Positions 12,101 through 25,236 of a DNA stretch of 64,000 bases are shown here, piece by piece (position 1 is the stretch's first letter; every line of letters begins with the position of its first letter). The stretch spans positions 12,131,116-12,195,115 of the forward strand of contig NC_135997.1 of NCBI RefSeq assembly GCF_048128805.1, given 5' to 3'. Position numbers and translations under genes: made by a program. This DNA comes from Centroberyx gerrardi. Lineage: Eukaryota; Chordata; Actinopteri; Beryciformes; Berycidae. The notes under the pieces were generated by a model. That model saw only the letters and a list, made by a program, of their open reading frames with translations. It was not told the origin of the DNA and searched no databases.

Positions 12101-15100
12101 TAAGGTTTAAATAAGACAGTAACGGAGAGTTACTGGAGTAACTGTAATGTAATTACCGAATATGAAATTGTAATCCCTCGCACTACTCGTTTCTACCGCC
12201 CAACACTGACTGTAACTATATGCATAATCATAATGTGATATATGTGTGATTATAATACATGATATTTCATAATGCCATAAATCACTACCAAACTACATTA
12301 AAGCTGAGATGGGACTGTTTCTAAATTGTGTCATGATGAGACACAACATATAACCCTGGTATGAGCTTCTTATGGCATATAGCCTATACAGCTCAATTAT
12401 TTTGTTTCATTTCATTAAATCTCATTAAATCTCAAATTCAAATCATTCATTAGTAGTATTATCAACACAAATGTGAGAGGCCGGCTACTAGCCTACTGTA
12501 CAGGACTAAGCCACTGCAAGGCTTTGTCACATGTCATTCATCCTGTCTTTCCTGACATTTTATGCTATAATGTCCAATAAAGCAGAAATGCTGTAGCAAT
12601 CACAGAAAACTGTAACCTTGAGCAACTTGACTTCTACTTTTGATGTTAGAAGACTTTTTTTTTTAATATATTATGGATGTGACTTGGTACACCAAGTGAA
12701 GTCACATATATAACTGGGGTTATACACTGCATAGTCTGTCATTATCACGTCCTCCTTACTGAGCTAAAAACAAAAACATATCTTTTAAAGGAGGCTGGGT
12801 TTCTGGTTTGCATAACATCAGTCTTACAACTAAGTGGAGTTCCATTATGCATATAAACAAGAGAAAATGGTGATTTGTCACTCTGGTCTGTGCCACAGTG
12901 TTCTAAAATGCACCCTAGGGATGTGCTACGGTTCAGAGCAGAGAAAACAAAATGCAAACTCTGGTTTGAAAGATGGCCTGTAGCCCATGCTCTCAGAGGC
13001 AATCAGATACAGTGTGCACCTACTAATCTCTCTGCCTATAGCCCAGAGCTTAGCAGACTATCAGGAGCCAGGTTTTGAGTACAAGGTGTAGAAAGCATAT
13101 ATTGAACTCATATTGATACTGCAATATGAAAGAATGAAGGGGGGAAGGGGGGAGGACTCCAAACTGCTTTTAACTTTGTATACTGTTCCTTATATCAACT
13201 GACACTTTAATCTGAATGTTAATGAAACAGCGTATGCTCGAAGGCAAAGTGATCGAGACTCTTTAATCGTTTAAGTACTTAAGGATAGTATTTGATGACT
13301 GCATTTCCTTCAGGGCACATATTTTTTTTCCATTCATTCTTTCTCTTTATCTGGTTATTTCTATTCAAGCTGACGAGGGCCAGGAGCCTATCCCAGCAGC
13401 ATACTGGGAAACACCCTGGTCAGGTCCCCGGTCCAGCTCAAGGCTAACACAGATAGACAGACAATCACTCACACTCATATTCAGGCAATTAGGAGTCTCC
13501 AATCCACCTGACTTGCATGTCTTTGGGACGTGAAATGAAACCGGAGCACCTGGAGTAAACCCACATGAACAAATAAACTCCACACAGAAAGGGCCTTCTT
13601 GCTGTGCGGCAACAGTGCAACAGTGTTTATAGTAAATGTGGCCTTAATTTTGAGAAGCACCAGCGCTAACAATAGTGTGAGACAGAATTTCTTAACTTCC
13701 TTTCACCTCACTGAGTCATGGCCAGGTAGTCCTTGGCCTCATCACTGACCTCAGAAAGGGAAAGCGGTGTATTAACCTCAGAAAGGGCCATTACCTCCAG
13801 GTCCATCATATTTATCCTAGTTAGGGGTTAGGGGTGATTCCATCTTGAAATACTGCCCAATCATAGATAGAAAATTTGTCAATAGCAGCCGTGCTGACCG
13901 CTGGATTTCCCTTCAGAGGAACTGTGTTGACCTCAGGAAGGACTTTCAGTTCCATCTGCGAAGGAACTGTTGTATCAGCGAGAACCTGTGGGAAGATCCT
14001 GGCCTGAACCTGTCTAATTCAAAGCTCTGTGCTGACTGGAGATATAGCCTTATCAGAAAGGGCCTCCTGGTGGAGTTTGGTTAGCTTTTCTGGCTGATAT
14101 TCAGTCACACTGGGAAGAAGACAGTAATCCCAAGAGTTGGCCTGTGGGGAAGTCTTGTCTTCAACTCTCTGTGACAGATTCACCATGACAGTGTCTGTAT
14201 GGAGCTCAGGTTTTAGTGGAGAGGTGATGTCTTCTTGGCAAACCGCCTTAGTTGCCACTGTGGTTGTGTTCATCACTCTGGATAACTGCTGAGGCTCTGT
14301 GATTACCATTGCAAGTCTTCCATCCTCATACAGGGCATCACAAAGAAGTTTAACCTCTTCTTCTGTGAGGAGCAGTGTGACCTTCATTGGAGCTAAACTC
14401 ATATCAGGAAGGGTCTCTATAGTTTCCCTAACCCTTCCTTTTTCATTCTGGTGACCACCGTAGGAAAGGTGTTCAGATGTTGCTCCTCACACCTATATCT
14501 ACAGAATGGATGCTCATCTGGCTTACTAGCTGCAGCTCCTGATTGGCTTTCAATAGAGAAATGGTAGGCTACAGAGGAGAATCACTGAGGACTTCTTTTT
14601 TATCGCTTCCTTAGTAGATGACTGTTCGCTACTTGAAGAGTCTCGGAGAGGACTTCTGCCTCTGAGGTAAAGTGGTCTGCCTCATCCTGCTTTGAATGCG
14701 TCTTCAAACTGGTGATGACTGCTTGTAGCTGCCGCTCACTGACTTCAGAGAGAGCCTCTTTAGCTTTCTCCATTTCCACAGTTGCAGCGCGACCTTAGGA
14801 ATGGCATCACAGGCTGTTGCATAGCCCTGTCATCGTGCAGAGACAAGCAAATCTTGGGCACTTGCGGGAGGATTTCTACCTCAACTTGCTATGATGTTTC
14901 TCCCTGATGGCTCCCTGTAACCCAACCTAGTTACACACAGACACACACACAAGCTGCTAACCAGAGGTTATCCAGCTTACTTTGGGGAGGTCCATCTGAT
15001 ATACTGCTGTGTTGACTATATTCTGAAATAGACTTACATGAGAGTTGCTTGAAGCCCCACAACTCACAACACGTATGCTTTGTCTATACAGTATGTAAGT

Positions 15101-15593
15101 ATATACAATATGGATCTTGTACCATATATATGCAGTACTGCTGACAGTACAGTACTGCTGACTTTGCCTGTGCCATATGTATATGCAGTACTGCTGACAG
15201 TACAGTACTGCTGACTTTGCCTGCACCAGGGAAACACCCATAAATACAGTGAAGAACATATTGAGGGGTATTTTGCTTTTAGATAACATTTACCAAAGCA
15301 TGTGAACCAATGCATGTGAAAGGTTTCCTTCAGTAGTGCTATATGTACATAAACATCAAAACAGGAAAAAATAATAATAAGGCAGATCCCTAACTACCTC
15401 CCTGGTTATCACAAAAGTTGGCATAGCAACATTTATGGGAAATCAGCAGGGTCGGAATGCAGCTTTGCCCATTCAGTTTGCCTGGCTGAAATTACATGTT
15501 GAATAAATGTGGCTTATCTATATTTCATGAATAAATATATTAACTACAGCACGCTCATGGTCCCTTTGGATTCAACACAACAAATCACCAGAA

Positions 15594-15641
<48 letters not shown>

Positions 15642-16353
15642 CGAGAGTGAGAGAGAGAGGGAGAGAAAGAGACAGAGAGATGAAGATAGAGACAGAGAGA
15701 AAGAAAAAGCTAGTGAGAAAGAGATAAAGAGAAAGAGATGCTCTTTATGAGAGCTACTGTAAACACTGAAGACACTCTTATTATTTCATATAGAAGATGT
15801 TTTAGATCCTTCAGCTGGGTTTTGCATTGGGCCCCAGCTCTTACAATATATAGTAATCTTGACAAAATCATAATCGAATGCTGCTATACAATTATTGGTC
15901 CATTGGCTAAATATTTAAAATATGTGAGACACCAGTGGTGAATACCTACTTAAATGCATGTGAGTGTGCCAAAGCACACATTCTTCATTAGTATTGATGT
16001 GGTCTAGCAAATTATTTTTTTAATACAAGAATTTAGAGGAGTTGTTGGAGGATGTAATGAACAGAAAACTTTCAAATTCCTTGTTCAAGGCTGTCAATGT
16101 CCAGAATTTAATTACACAAAATCAATGGACCAAGTGCTTGCAGATGGCAACCTCCTGGTTTGACAACATGTTGTCTGCCAAACGGTCAAGGAGGCTGCAT
16201 AAATCCTTTGTAGTCATGGAAATAACAGCAATTATAAGGCACTCAAAGAAACTTCTTGAAGATCCCCTCTCCATCTGTAAGGGTTTAAGGTTCAGTCATT
16301 CATTCATGTGCTCACAGCTGCATTATACACAAATTATACACAAATATTCACAG

Positions 16354-16424
<71 letters not shown>

Positions 16425-17451
16425 ATCACCTTGAATAAAGTACATCACTGAAATCCAATTGACCAGTGTAACCAAATAAGAAAGCAAACAAGCTGTATCA
16501 CACTGACTGCATAGCCCAAAAGGTTAGAAATTTAGCTGTTAAATAAAAGAATAACATTGTGAATTCATTCTTTGTACACATTTGCAACTAACTGTTGAAT
16601 GGTCTCAAACAGCTTCAAAACAATGACACCAAGGCCATAAAAGTGAACTGAACTGGTTCTGAAAACATTTTAAAGTTCAAGTATATAGGAGGCCTAAGAG
16701 TTTTTCACAGTTTGGCCATTTGACAGTAACTCTAAACTTTTATAGGTTTTTACATGTATGTGCTGGTTTATGGTATGAGAAAAGTGGAGCTTGCACTGGC
16801 AATGTACTTTACTAATTATATCTTATTAGTATTATAGGTCAATGACCTGTAATATGGTAGAATTTTTCAGGGTGACAAGAGAGAGAAACATGATCAGTGC
16901 AGTCAAATAAAGGCACATATCAATGGCTATGTTTACATAATTTGAATTAATGCTCTAATAATTATAATATACCAAATATATAAGAATATCTGGAAAAGTA
17001 GCTGATATAATATTATATAAATATACAATATGTAAGTCCCTCCTAACATAAACTACAGTCACATTGCTGCAATGGTGTTTATGTTGCTGTCATTTTCATT
17101 TATTCAGAGTCAAAATTTCACAAGCATGGAACTTGGATGTAAACAACCGCAAGTGCTATAAAAAATTAAAACAGCACATTGAAGATATGCTTGGAAAATG
17201 TCACGTGCAAACATTTTGATTGGACTCAGATTAGACTGCACAGATGTACAAACAATCATCCAAAAATGTGATTAAGTTTGCAATGCTCTACATTTTAATT
17301 ACAGTATGAATCATCGAAGTAACTTAATTAGATAAATGTTTACATGGCCCATGTGCATGTACCATGTCATATGCCAGAAGGTCTTGTAAAACACATTATT
17401 GGCCTTTAATGAAAAAGGAGATTAAACTGCATGACCTCACCTATGCAAACA

Positions 17452-17529
<78 letters not shown>

Positions 17530-20500
17530 ATGTACAGTGCACAGGTACTGTTGTATCAACAGCATGGCACAAGCACTCAACCTGGCTAAGAGGTGTGAGG
17601 TTTTGATTAAAACAAGACTATTTGTCACTGTCAGGATAAAGGGAAGAGAGAGAGAGAAAGGTTGTGAAAATATCATTAAATCCCTGTTGTTGTGATGAAT
17701 TATTGATTTGATGCGAAGCTGGGCGGTGGTGTTTTGTTGTGTTTTTGTTCAACCAATTAATGGTGTTGTTGCTCCTCACAGCAAAATCTGTTTAGGCTGT
17801 GCAAGGGAGGAGAAGGTGTTTCAATATTGGTATTTGGCCCTAAACATATCATTGCACTTTGTTGTTGTTTATTGGTTTTGTTCCAAATGGATTTATTGCA
17901 CTTCTAATAATAGCCTTAAAGCAGAAACAGTCCCCCTACTATCTTGTTTCCCAACCCGAACTAGACATTATAAGATCATGGAAAAATTATTGTCGTTGCA
18001 CATGGTTACTCAGTCCCAGCTGAAATATTTATAAGATACAAATGAAATGAGCAGTTATTTCCCATCAGGCTTAGCCCTGTGAGAATGATGTGCCACAAAT
18101 TTGTTTTACCACTAGGTATTTTTAAGGTTTGATCAATTCCACCTTCATCCCACATAAATAAGCAGAGTTGCAGATGTTCAATCAAAGCACAAAGCCAGAG
18201 ACAGCCTCTATTGACTTGAGATCTCTCAGCTGTAGGAGTGTTACCCGGCTTTTATGCTCCAAGAATGGGTTCTTAAAAACACATTTGTGATCAAATGTTT
18301 CATATTCTACTTTGTGAATTCTAATGTACATTATGGCACTTAATGTTAAGTGTGTTTTAGTGATGAATGGAGTGGGGATAAGTGGGTGCAGTGGAAGAAC
18401 ATGCAGTAAATTTAGTTTAAAAAATGGTGACGTCTTACTAACAATATGCAAGATGCATAAGTATGTTTACATTTACTGACGCCATGTGTATGAATGATCC
18501 ATAAGGCTTGTATTAAAGAGCTTTATAGTAATAAGACATGAACTGCTACCATGTCAGAAGGGCTAAAGTTAGCCACCAAGCCAGAGAGCTCCTGCCATGA
18601 ATGTCAGCTTTTGAGAGTGAACATTAGCTACCAAACAACTAACATAAAGGTTATTAGTTATTAAATGGCTATTCAAAATCAGTGTAGGAGAACATATCCT
18701 GTCATACACAGTTCAAATTCAGAACTGTAGATTACTTATTTTATCCAGTTTTAATTGACAAGTGTATATTAGATGCAACATTTACTTTACCTCCCTATTG
18801 AGCTTCGAGTATAACGTGCATAATCAGAAGAGTCACTTAAATTGGCACATAATGAATGCCTCTATTTGTTTTCATGACATTGGTGCAGAGACATACTGAC
18901 AACATACAGCACTTGTTGACACATTTAAATAGTTCACATTGAGAATTTTACCCATCAGGATTGTGTCAAAAGAGCTTGGTATAGACGCTGAAATGATGGA
19001 ATCTGTCAGGACCTGATGGGTTTGACTTGGGCTTAAATTTTCAATTTTTAATTTTAATTGCACAGTTTGGGCTAAGAGTATTGCCGGAATATTTTTTTTT
19101 TTTAGAACAGCATGGCCAGGTTCATATGGCATGCTGGTAACAAAGTTGACAGTTTCTGCCTGTCAGGGGATTCATTATGTAAAACACCTCACCTGTTGTC
19201 AGTGATGGTATTTTCATAGAAACATAAGGTCTTGTCTCCCATATTGTGTAAAAATATGGCTATTTTGGGTTTATTATTATCCGGGTCAAGCTCAAGTAAA
19301 GCCCAGACCCTTTTTGCTCGATGGGTTTGGGTTTGGGCAGAAAGTTTGTAGGCCAGTGTTCGAAGAGCTTGAATTTTTAGGCCTGAGATAAGCTCCAGTT
19401 ACAAAAGAACATTGGATATTGGGAGGATTGGACATCTAAACCTTACTAATTAGTAGAAGTTGCTCATCAAAGTGAAATGTTCAGATGATTGACATTATCT
19501 GAAATGTTGAAAACCTTATTCACAATAGAAATACGGTCCTGTGCATTATCTAAATTCCAATTCAATTTGCATTTATTGTTTCTTATATGTAAAGATCATT
19601 GTGTTTTCATAGTTTTTGAAGTTTTCCCTATACAAAAAAAGTAGAGAAAAGAGTTTTTTATCAAATGATGCATCAACATCACCACTCTATGAATACAATT
19701 ATTTTACACAGCAGTTTTTCATTCAGTATCCCCCCTGGGATGACTGGTTATCTTCAGTGTGGTTTGTGCAGAAATTGGCAAACAATTCACCCTTATTTCA
19801 AGAAGTACGCTAATATCACTCACCCCATTGACAGGATAGGTCTTCCAGTCCAGCTCTCCCAGCACTGTCGTGGTGTCCAGCAGAACCACTAGAGAGAGTG
19901 AGGGCGGTGAGAGAGAAATGTAATGTAAAATGGAGGAGAAAAGTTGCGAGAGTGAGAGAACGACAGTATAAGCACAGAGAGTGACAGGAGAGGGTAGAAG
20001 GTTGGAGAGAGAGTGTGCGAGAGAGGTTGGACAGTGAGTATAAAAAGGAGAGAAATGGAAGTGACAAAACAGGAAGAGAGCAGACAGTAGTTATCAAGCT
20101 GTCAGCAAAGACCTGACAGAGTTTCCAAGCCCTTATCAGATTCAACCACCTATGAAATAACAGCTCTTAGGAAAGTCCAGGACAACTCTAATACTAAGAC
20201 CGAACCGCCCTCCATCTAGGTGAAGTCTGGAGGATTAGTACGCTACTTGCTGGAGGTCGGAGAATCCTGTGCTACTCCACATCAAAGATAAACCAAAGAT
20301 GAATAAAGGGGAACACTGTGCACTTTATGAATGTTGAAAAAACCTATGGAAACTTTAAAGCACTTACACAGAATGAAACAATTTCCATGAAAATGACTTC
20401 GTTAAAATTGCACAGCTGCCTAAAAACACGACATGAACTCTGAAACCATAGAGGTTACTGTGTGGATATTGTCCTTGACAACAAACCTTTCCATTTTAGA

Positions 20501-21250
20501 TTGATGCTTACTTCAAACCACAAGTGTTTACTACATGTTGTGTGTCTGTCTGCATCAGTGTGCATGTGTGTGTATGGGTGCACGGCAAATTTTCCAGTGT
20601 TAATAAGACTGGCAGTGTTGATTTGAACACTTGAAGGGTTGAATTAACACTGACAATTTTGCTGTGTATGTCCAGTCTTTTTGAGTGTGTGTGTGTGTGC
20701 TTGTGTGTGTGTGCATGTGTCTGTGCATGTGTGTGTGTGCATGTGTGTGTGTGTGCGTGCATGTGTACATACAAGTGTAAACAGCCCAAGCTGTCTGTAC
20801 CCTGGTCACGGCGTAGGCATGAAGAGAGCCATTATCTGGCCCTTGCTAAGCCCTCTGAGCCAATTTGATATGATGAATGTGCAATTTCCTTTGTCTCCAC
20901 ACACTCAGTTAATTACAATCTCCATCAATAAAGTGCGTCCCACTTCACTGGTCCACATTATAGATCAGAGAGCCACATCTTCACACAACCTGTCATTCTG
21001 GCCAACAGTGGACTCAGACAAAGCTGAAGTGGTCTAACGGGCTTGCTGCTGTTTTGAATACAAGGTGAGATAGCAGGACAGATACACTTTGGTGAGACTA
21101 AAGGAACCGGGTCAGTATTTACAGTGACTTCATTTAGCCTTTATCCCCTGCTGGTAATTAAGGAGTGAATTATAACAGGATGGCCTTGTGGCTGTGCAGA
21201 AGGAGGAAAGAGAGAGAGGGGGGGGAGAGAGAGACAGACAGAAGGCAAAG

Positions 21251-21320
<70 letters not shown>

Positions 21321-21617
21321 AAGAAAGATAGGCTAAGACAGAGAGAGAGAAAGAGAAAGAGAGAAATAGAAATATTGATTTTTGAGAAAATGAGAAACAC
21401 ATTGTTTCATAATCATGACTAATGTTCCATAGCATGTTTGACAGCAGCAAACTTTACCCACCAACTCCCTTTTTCTCACACACACATACACACACCCACA
21501 CACACACACAGTAGCTGAACAATAATTAAATTCCAGCAACTATCTTTGGAGCCAGGAAATAATACACGACCCAAGACCACAGTGTTGGATATGATGCACA
21601 CATTTCCTCACTCAAAA

Positions 21618-21683
<66 letters not shown>

Positions 21684-22713
21684 GAAAAGGAGAAGAGTAC
21701 TTTATTGGTAGGCCAAATCACATTCTTCTTGTCTAGACATCTACTTTGTCTGGGATCATAATAATACGCAATTGTCCATTGCAATTTTTCAACATTTCAG
21801 TAAATATAACTAATACAGTATGCCAAATGTTAATTCATATCTTTTGAATATGTGGCTAATGTCTAGGAAGTGTTTAGATTTAGTCCAGTCGCCCTTCATC
21901 TGTTACTTTTCGAAAAAGCCTCAGATAACAGACCTATAATCATCAATCATGGATTTTATTGATTGTCACTAACACAGCCTTTATTAAGCCTTGGCTTGGG
22001 AAGATAGGCTTAGTTTGCAGTGATGTATTTCTGTGGCTGATACCTAGGAAACCTGGACTTCAGCTGAGTGGGAAAGTATTATGTCTTCACTGCAAGAGGC
22101 TCATGCACACTCAAATAGATAGACATTAAGTCAGAATCCTCAATTACATAAGCATTTTGGCTGAGGATATCCAAGTAGACAGGCACTAGACTGAGATCCC
22201 TCAGAGAGAGAGAGACATTTCTCTAAGGGGCCCTAGTTTGAGAATATCTTTTTTTTTTTTTTTTTGCAGTTACCAGGATGTGTTTTCTGGTTAGTTATTG
22301 TTATTGGGAGAGGAAGAGTCATTATTTTCTATATAAGATACTAATTATCGACAGTAGCTAATCCACCTGATTATGAAATAGATTCATATGAAATAGATGC
22401 AATGCAGTATCTGCTTATGAACGATACTGCTGTCTTAGGATAAATTAGGTCCCAAAGCATACTGTACCTTTACAATGACAACAAACAACAAAACTACCAA
22501 TTATTTTACTCTCTCTCTCATTCAAAGGGACATACTGTACATGTACCAGTGTTTCCCATTCATAAGAAGACCTAACCTTGGAATAATATCAGATAAATTG
22601 CTCCTAGCAATTTATCAACAAAGATCCATCTTATTCTCCATATAGGGGTCTGCAATTTAATCTGTCCAGTTGCTGGATTAGATACAACATCCGAACACGG
22701 CAGGCAGCAGAGC

Positions 22714-22774
<61 letters not shown>

Positions 22775-22788
22775 ACACACACACACAC

Positions 22789-22844
<56 letters not shown>

Positions 22845-22858
22845 ACACACACACACAC

Positions 22859-22900
<42 letters not shown>

Positions 22901-23656
22901 TGAAATGAGAATGAAATGACTTATAGAGAGAGGTTTTGGTATGTAAAATTATTGTAGCTTGGTACTATAGAAGCCTATTCTGCTGTTTTTCTGAAAAAAT
23001 GGCAAGCAATATATTCCATATTTTGTTAGTTGCCCGTCAAACCTGCTTGCAAGGTAGCAGTTACTTCCAGCTAGCAAAGTGTTGTGCTAGCCATATGAAC
23101 AGGCTACTGTAAAACTGTAAAACCAGCAAAATAATGTTTTGAAAAATATATTAATTAACTTTCACTTTCAGTTTTTTGTTTGTTTTGTTGTAAAAAGCTA
23201 ATTGAAAGTCTGTAATGATGCCACTTATTTCTTCAATGTACTTCTTGCATTTTGCTGTGATTTATTCAAGGCTGGGTTCAGAATTTATTCTGAAAAAATC
23301 ATAAATTACATCTTTGTAATCTTATAAATCAGAAACTTGACTTTACAGCTAATAATACCATACTACAACTATGATATACTGTAGAAGTTTGAGATTGTGA
23401 CATTTGTGATGAGGAAAGCACCTAAGCTAAATCGTTGAGATTCAAAGAACTACAAAGTAAGCCTTCTAATCCGTAACTACTGCAACTACTGTCTCACAAT
23501 AGGCTACTACTTGTACAATTTACAAGCATTTTAATCCAAAGTACTGCACTCTACCATTCATTACTGTATTTCCCAGAATATAAGTTTCCCCTGGGTGCAC
23601 CCCCTCCCCTTCAAGCCTCCCACCATCACAAGCAACTATCCTGTGGAAAACACTGT

Positions 23657-23690
<34 letters not shown>

Positions 23691-25184
23691 CCCACACACA
23701 CACACACACCCACACACACAAAGAGTGTGTGTGAATGTGAAGAAGAATTTGACATTTGGCTAGAGAAAGGGCTCCTGCCTTGTGTATGTTGGGCATTAAT
23801 CATTTAGAAAGGTATATTAAACTGACTTCTGCAAATACGGGAAGTGGAAGACATCCAGAAGGGATTTTAACATTATGTCAACCATTTACTCAGAGGTTTG
23901 TGAGTGCCTGTGCTTGTGCATTTGTGCACTGTTGGAGAGGGGGGGGGGGGGGGGGGGGGTTATACTCAGAAAGCTTACTTCTTATTGTTAACGATTTGAA
24001 AATGAAGCAATTGAGAGGAGCATAATATTATTGTCCTTTTTGCTCCTATATGGAATTGCATGCACATATAAAAAATGTGCAGCAATCTGTTATTCCAACA
24101 CATTTAGTCAGCATTGGTTGATGGTAGATGTCAGCCAATCTGTGAGGGAATATTTTTGGGCGTGCATAATTAGCCAAAATGCTAATATTATCAAACATCA
24201 ACAAACTTCTTTACAAGGAGATTCAGGCTCATTCATCATTTCTTGCCCATCTAATTATTGCTAATCAGTAACAGAGCCAAAAGACATTATGATCAAAGTT
24301 TCTGGGTTGATTTTCAGCCAAGAATGTAGATGAAACTATTATACAAGACAGTAGTGCAATCACAGGCAACTCAGAAGTGTCATCTTAGCTGACAGTGTGT
24401 GCTGGAGCCTGAGGTTATATATACACTATATACACTTTGCTATAGCTGTGGGAATGTTTCTCTGCACACAAGTCGTGTGATTAAAAGTCAAATCTGGAAG
24501 TGCAGTATAATGCCAGAGCATTTTTCACCAGCTGGTTGATGGAGCTCTTAATACTGCACAACAAGCATGAATTTTGCATGCATTTCGATGCTGTAAAAGG
24601 TTTGTTTACATGTGTATTCTTTGTAAACTTTAGAGCCAAAGTCATCTCTTTCGAGTCGGGATGGGTTCTTAAAGTTGCTAAGAGATTATTTTCCATTGCC
24701 ATGTCCAACCATTCAAGGATGTGTCAAATACATCCAGGATTAGGGCTACAGGTCTATTCATATATCAGCGCCTGGTAGAACAAACAAACTGACATTGCCA
24801 TCTCCCATTTCTACAAACAGGGGTAATAGAAAAACACAAGTGAAAAGTTGGCACGGGTCACTTCTCAGGTGTGTCTGGTGCTATTAATGCAAATAAAAAG
24901 GCTATTTTGATATTGATTTGAAAAAGAATACTGTCACTTGTGAGAGGACTCATGCCACTGAAATTAGAGGAGGCATTAGCCTACATTATTTAAATATCCA
25001 GTAGGGTATTCTTTAAATATCCATAGCCTATTGACTTTTGAATAATGAAAATGCAAATATTTTTTGCTTTGAATATAATTTGATAAAAGTAGGCTTCAAG
25101 ACATTAATTGTTTCCTATGGCAGCTTGATCCGTATCTTGATTTATGACTATCACTCTTATGAGACCGCACTGCAAAACATTACC

Positions 25185-25236
<52 letters not shown>

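Noticed and set aside
13820..13840. TTAGGGGTTAGGGG, telomere-like words
   Set aside because: Only two imperfect units, too few for an interstitial telomere tract.
16042..16434. 130-residue plus-strand frame in epha6 intron 2
   Set aside because: No domain or splice context, and its end runs into the CA microsatellite.
21130..21450. Low-complexity 'proteins' of Ser-Leu, Arg-Glu or Cys-Val, here and across the window
   Set aside because: They are direct translations of GA, CT and CA repeats.
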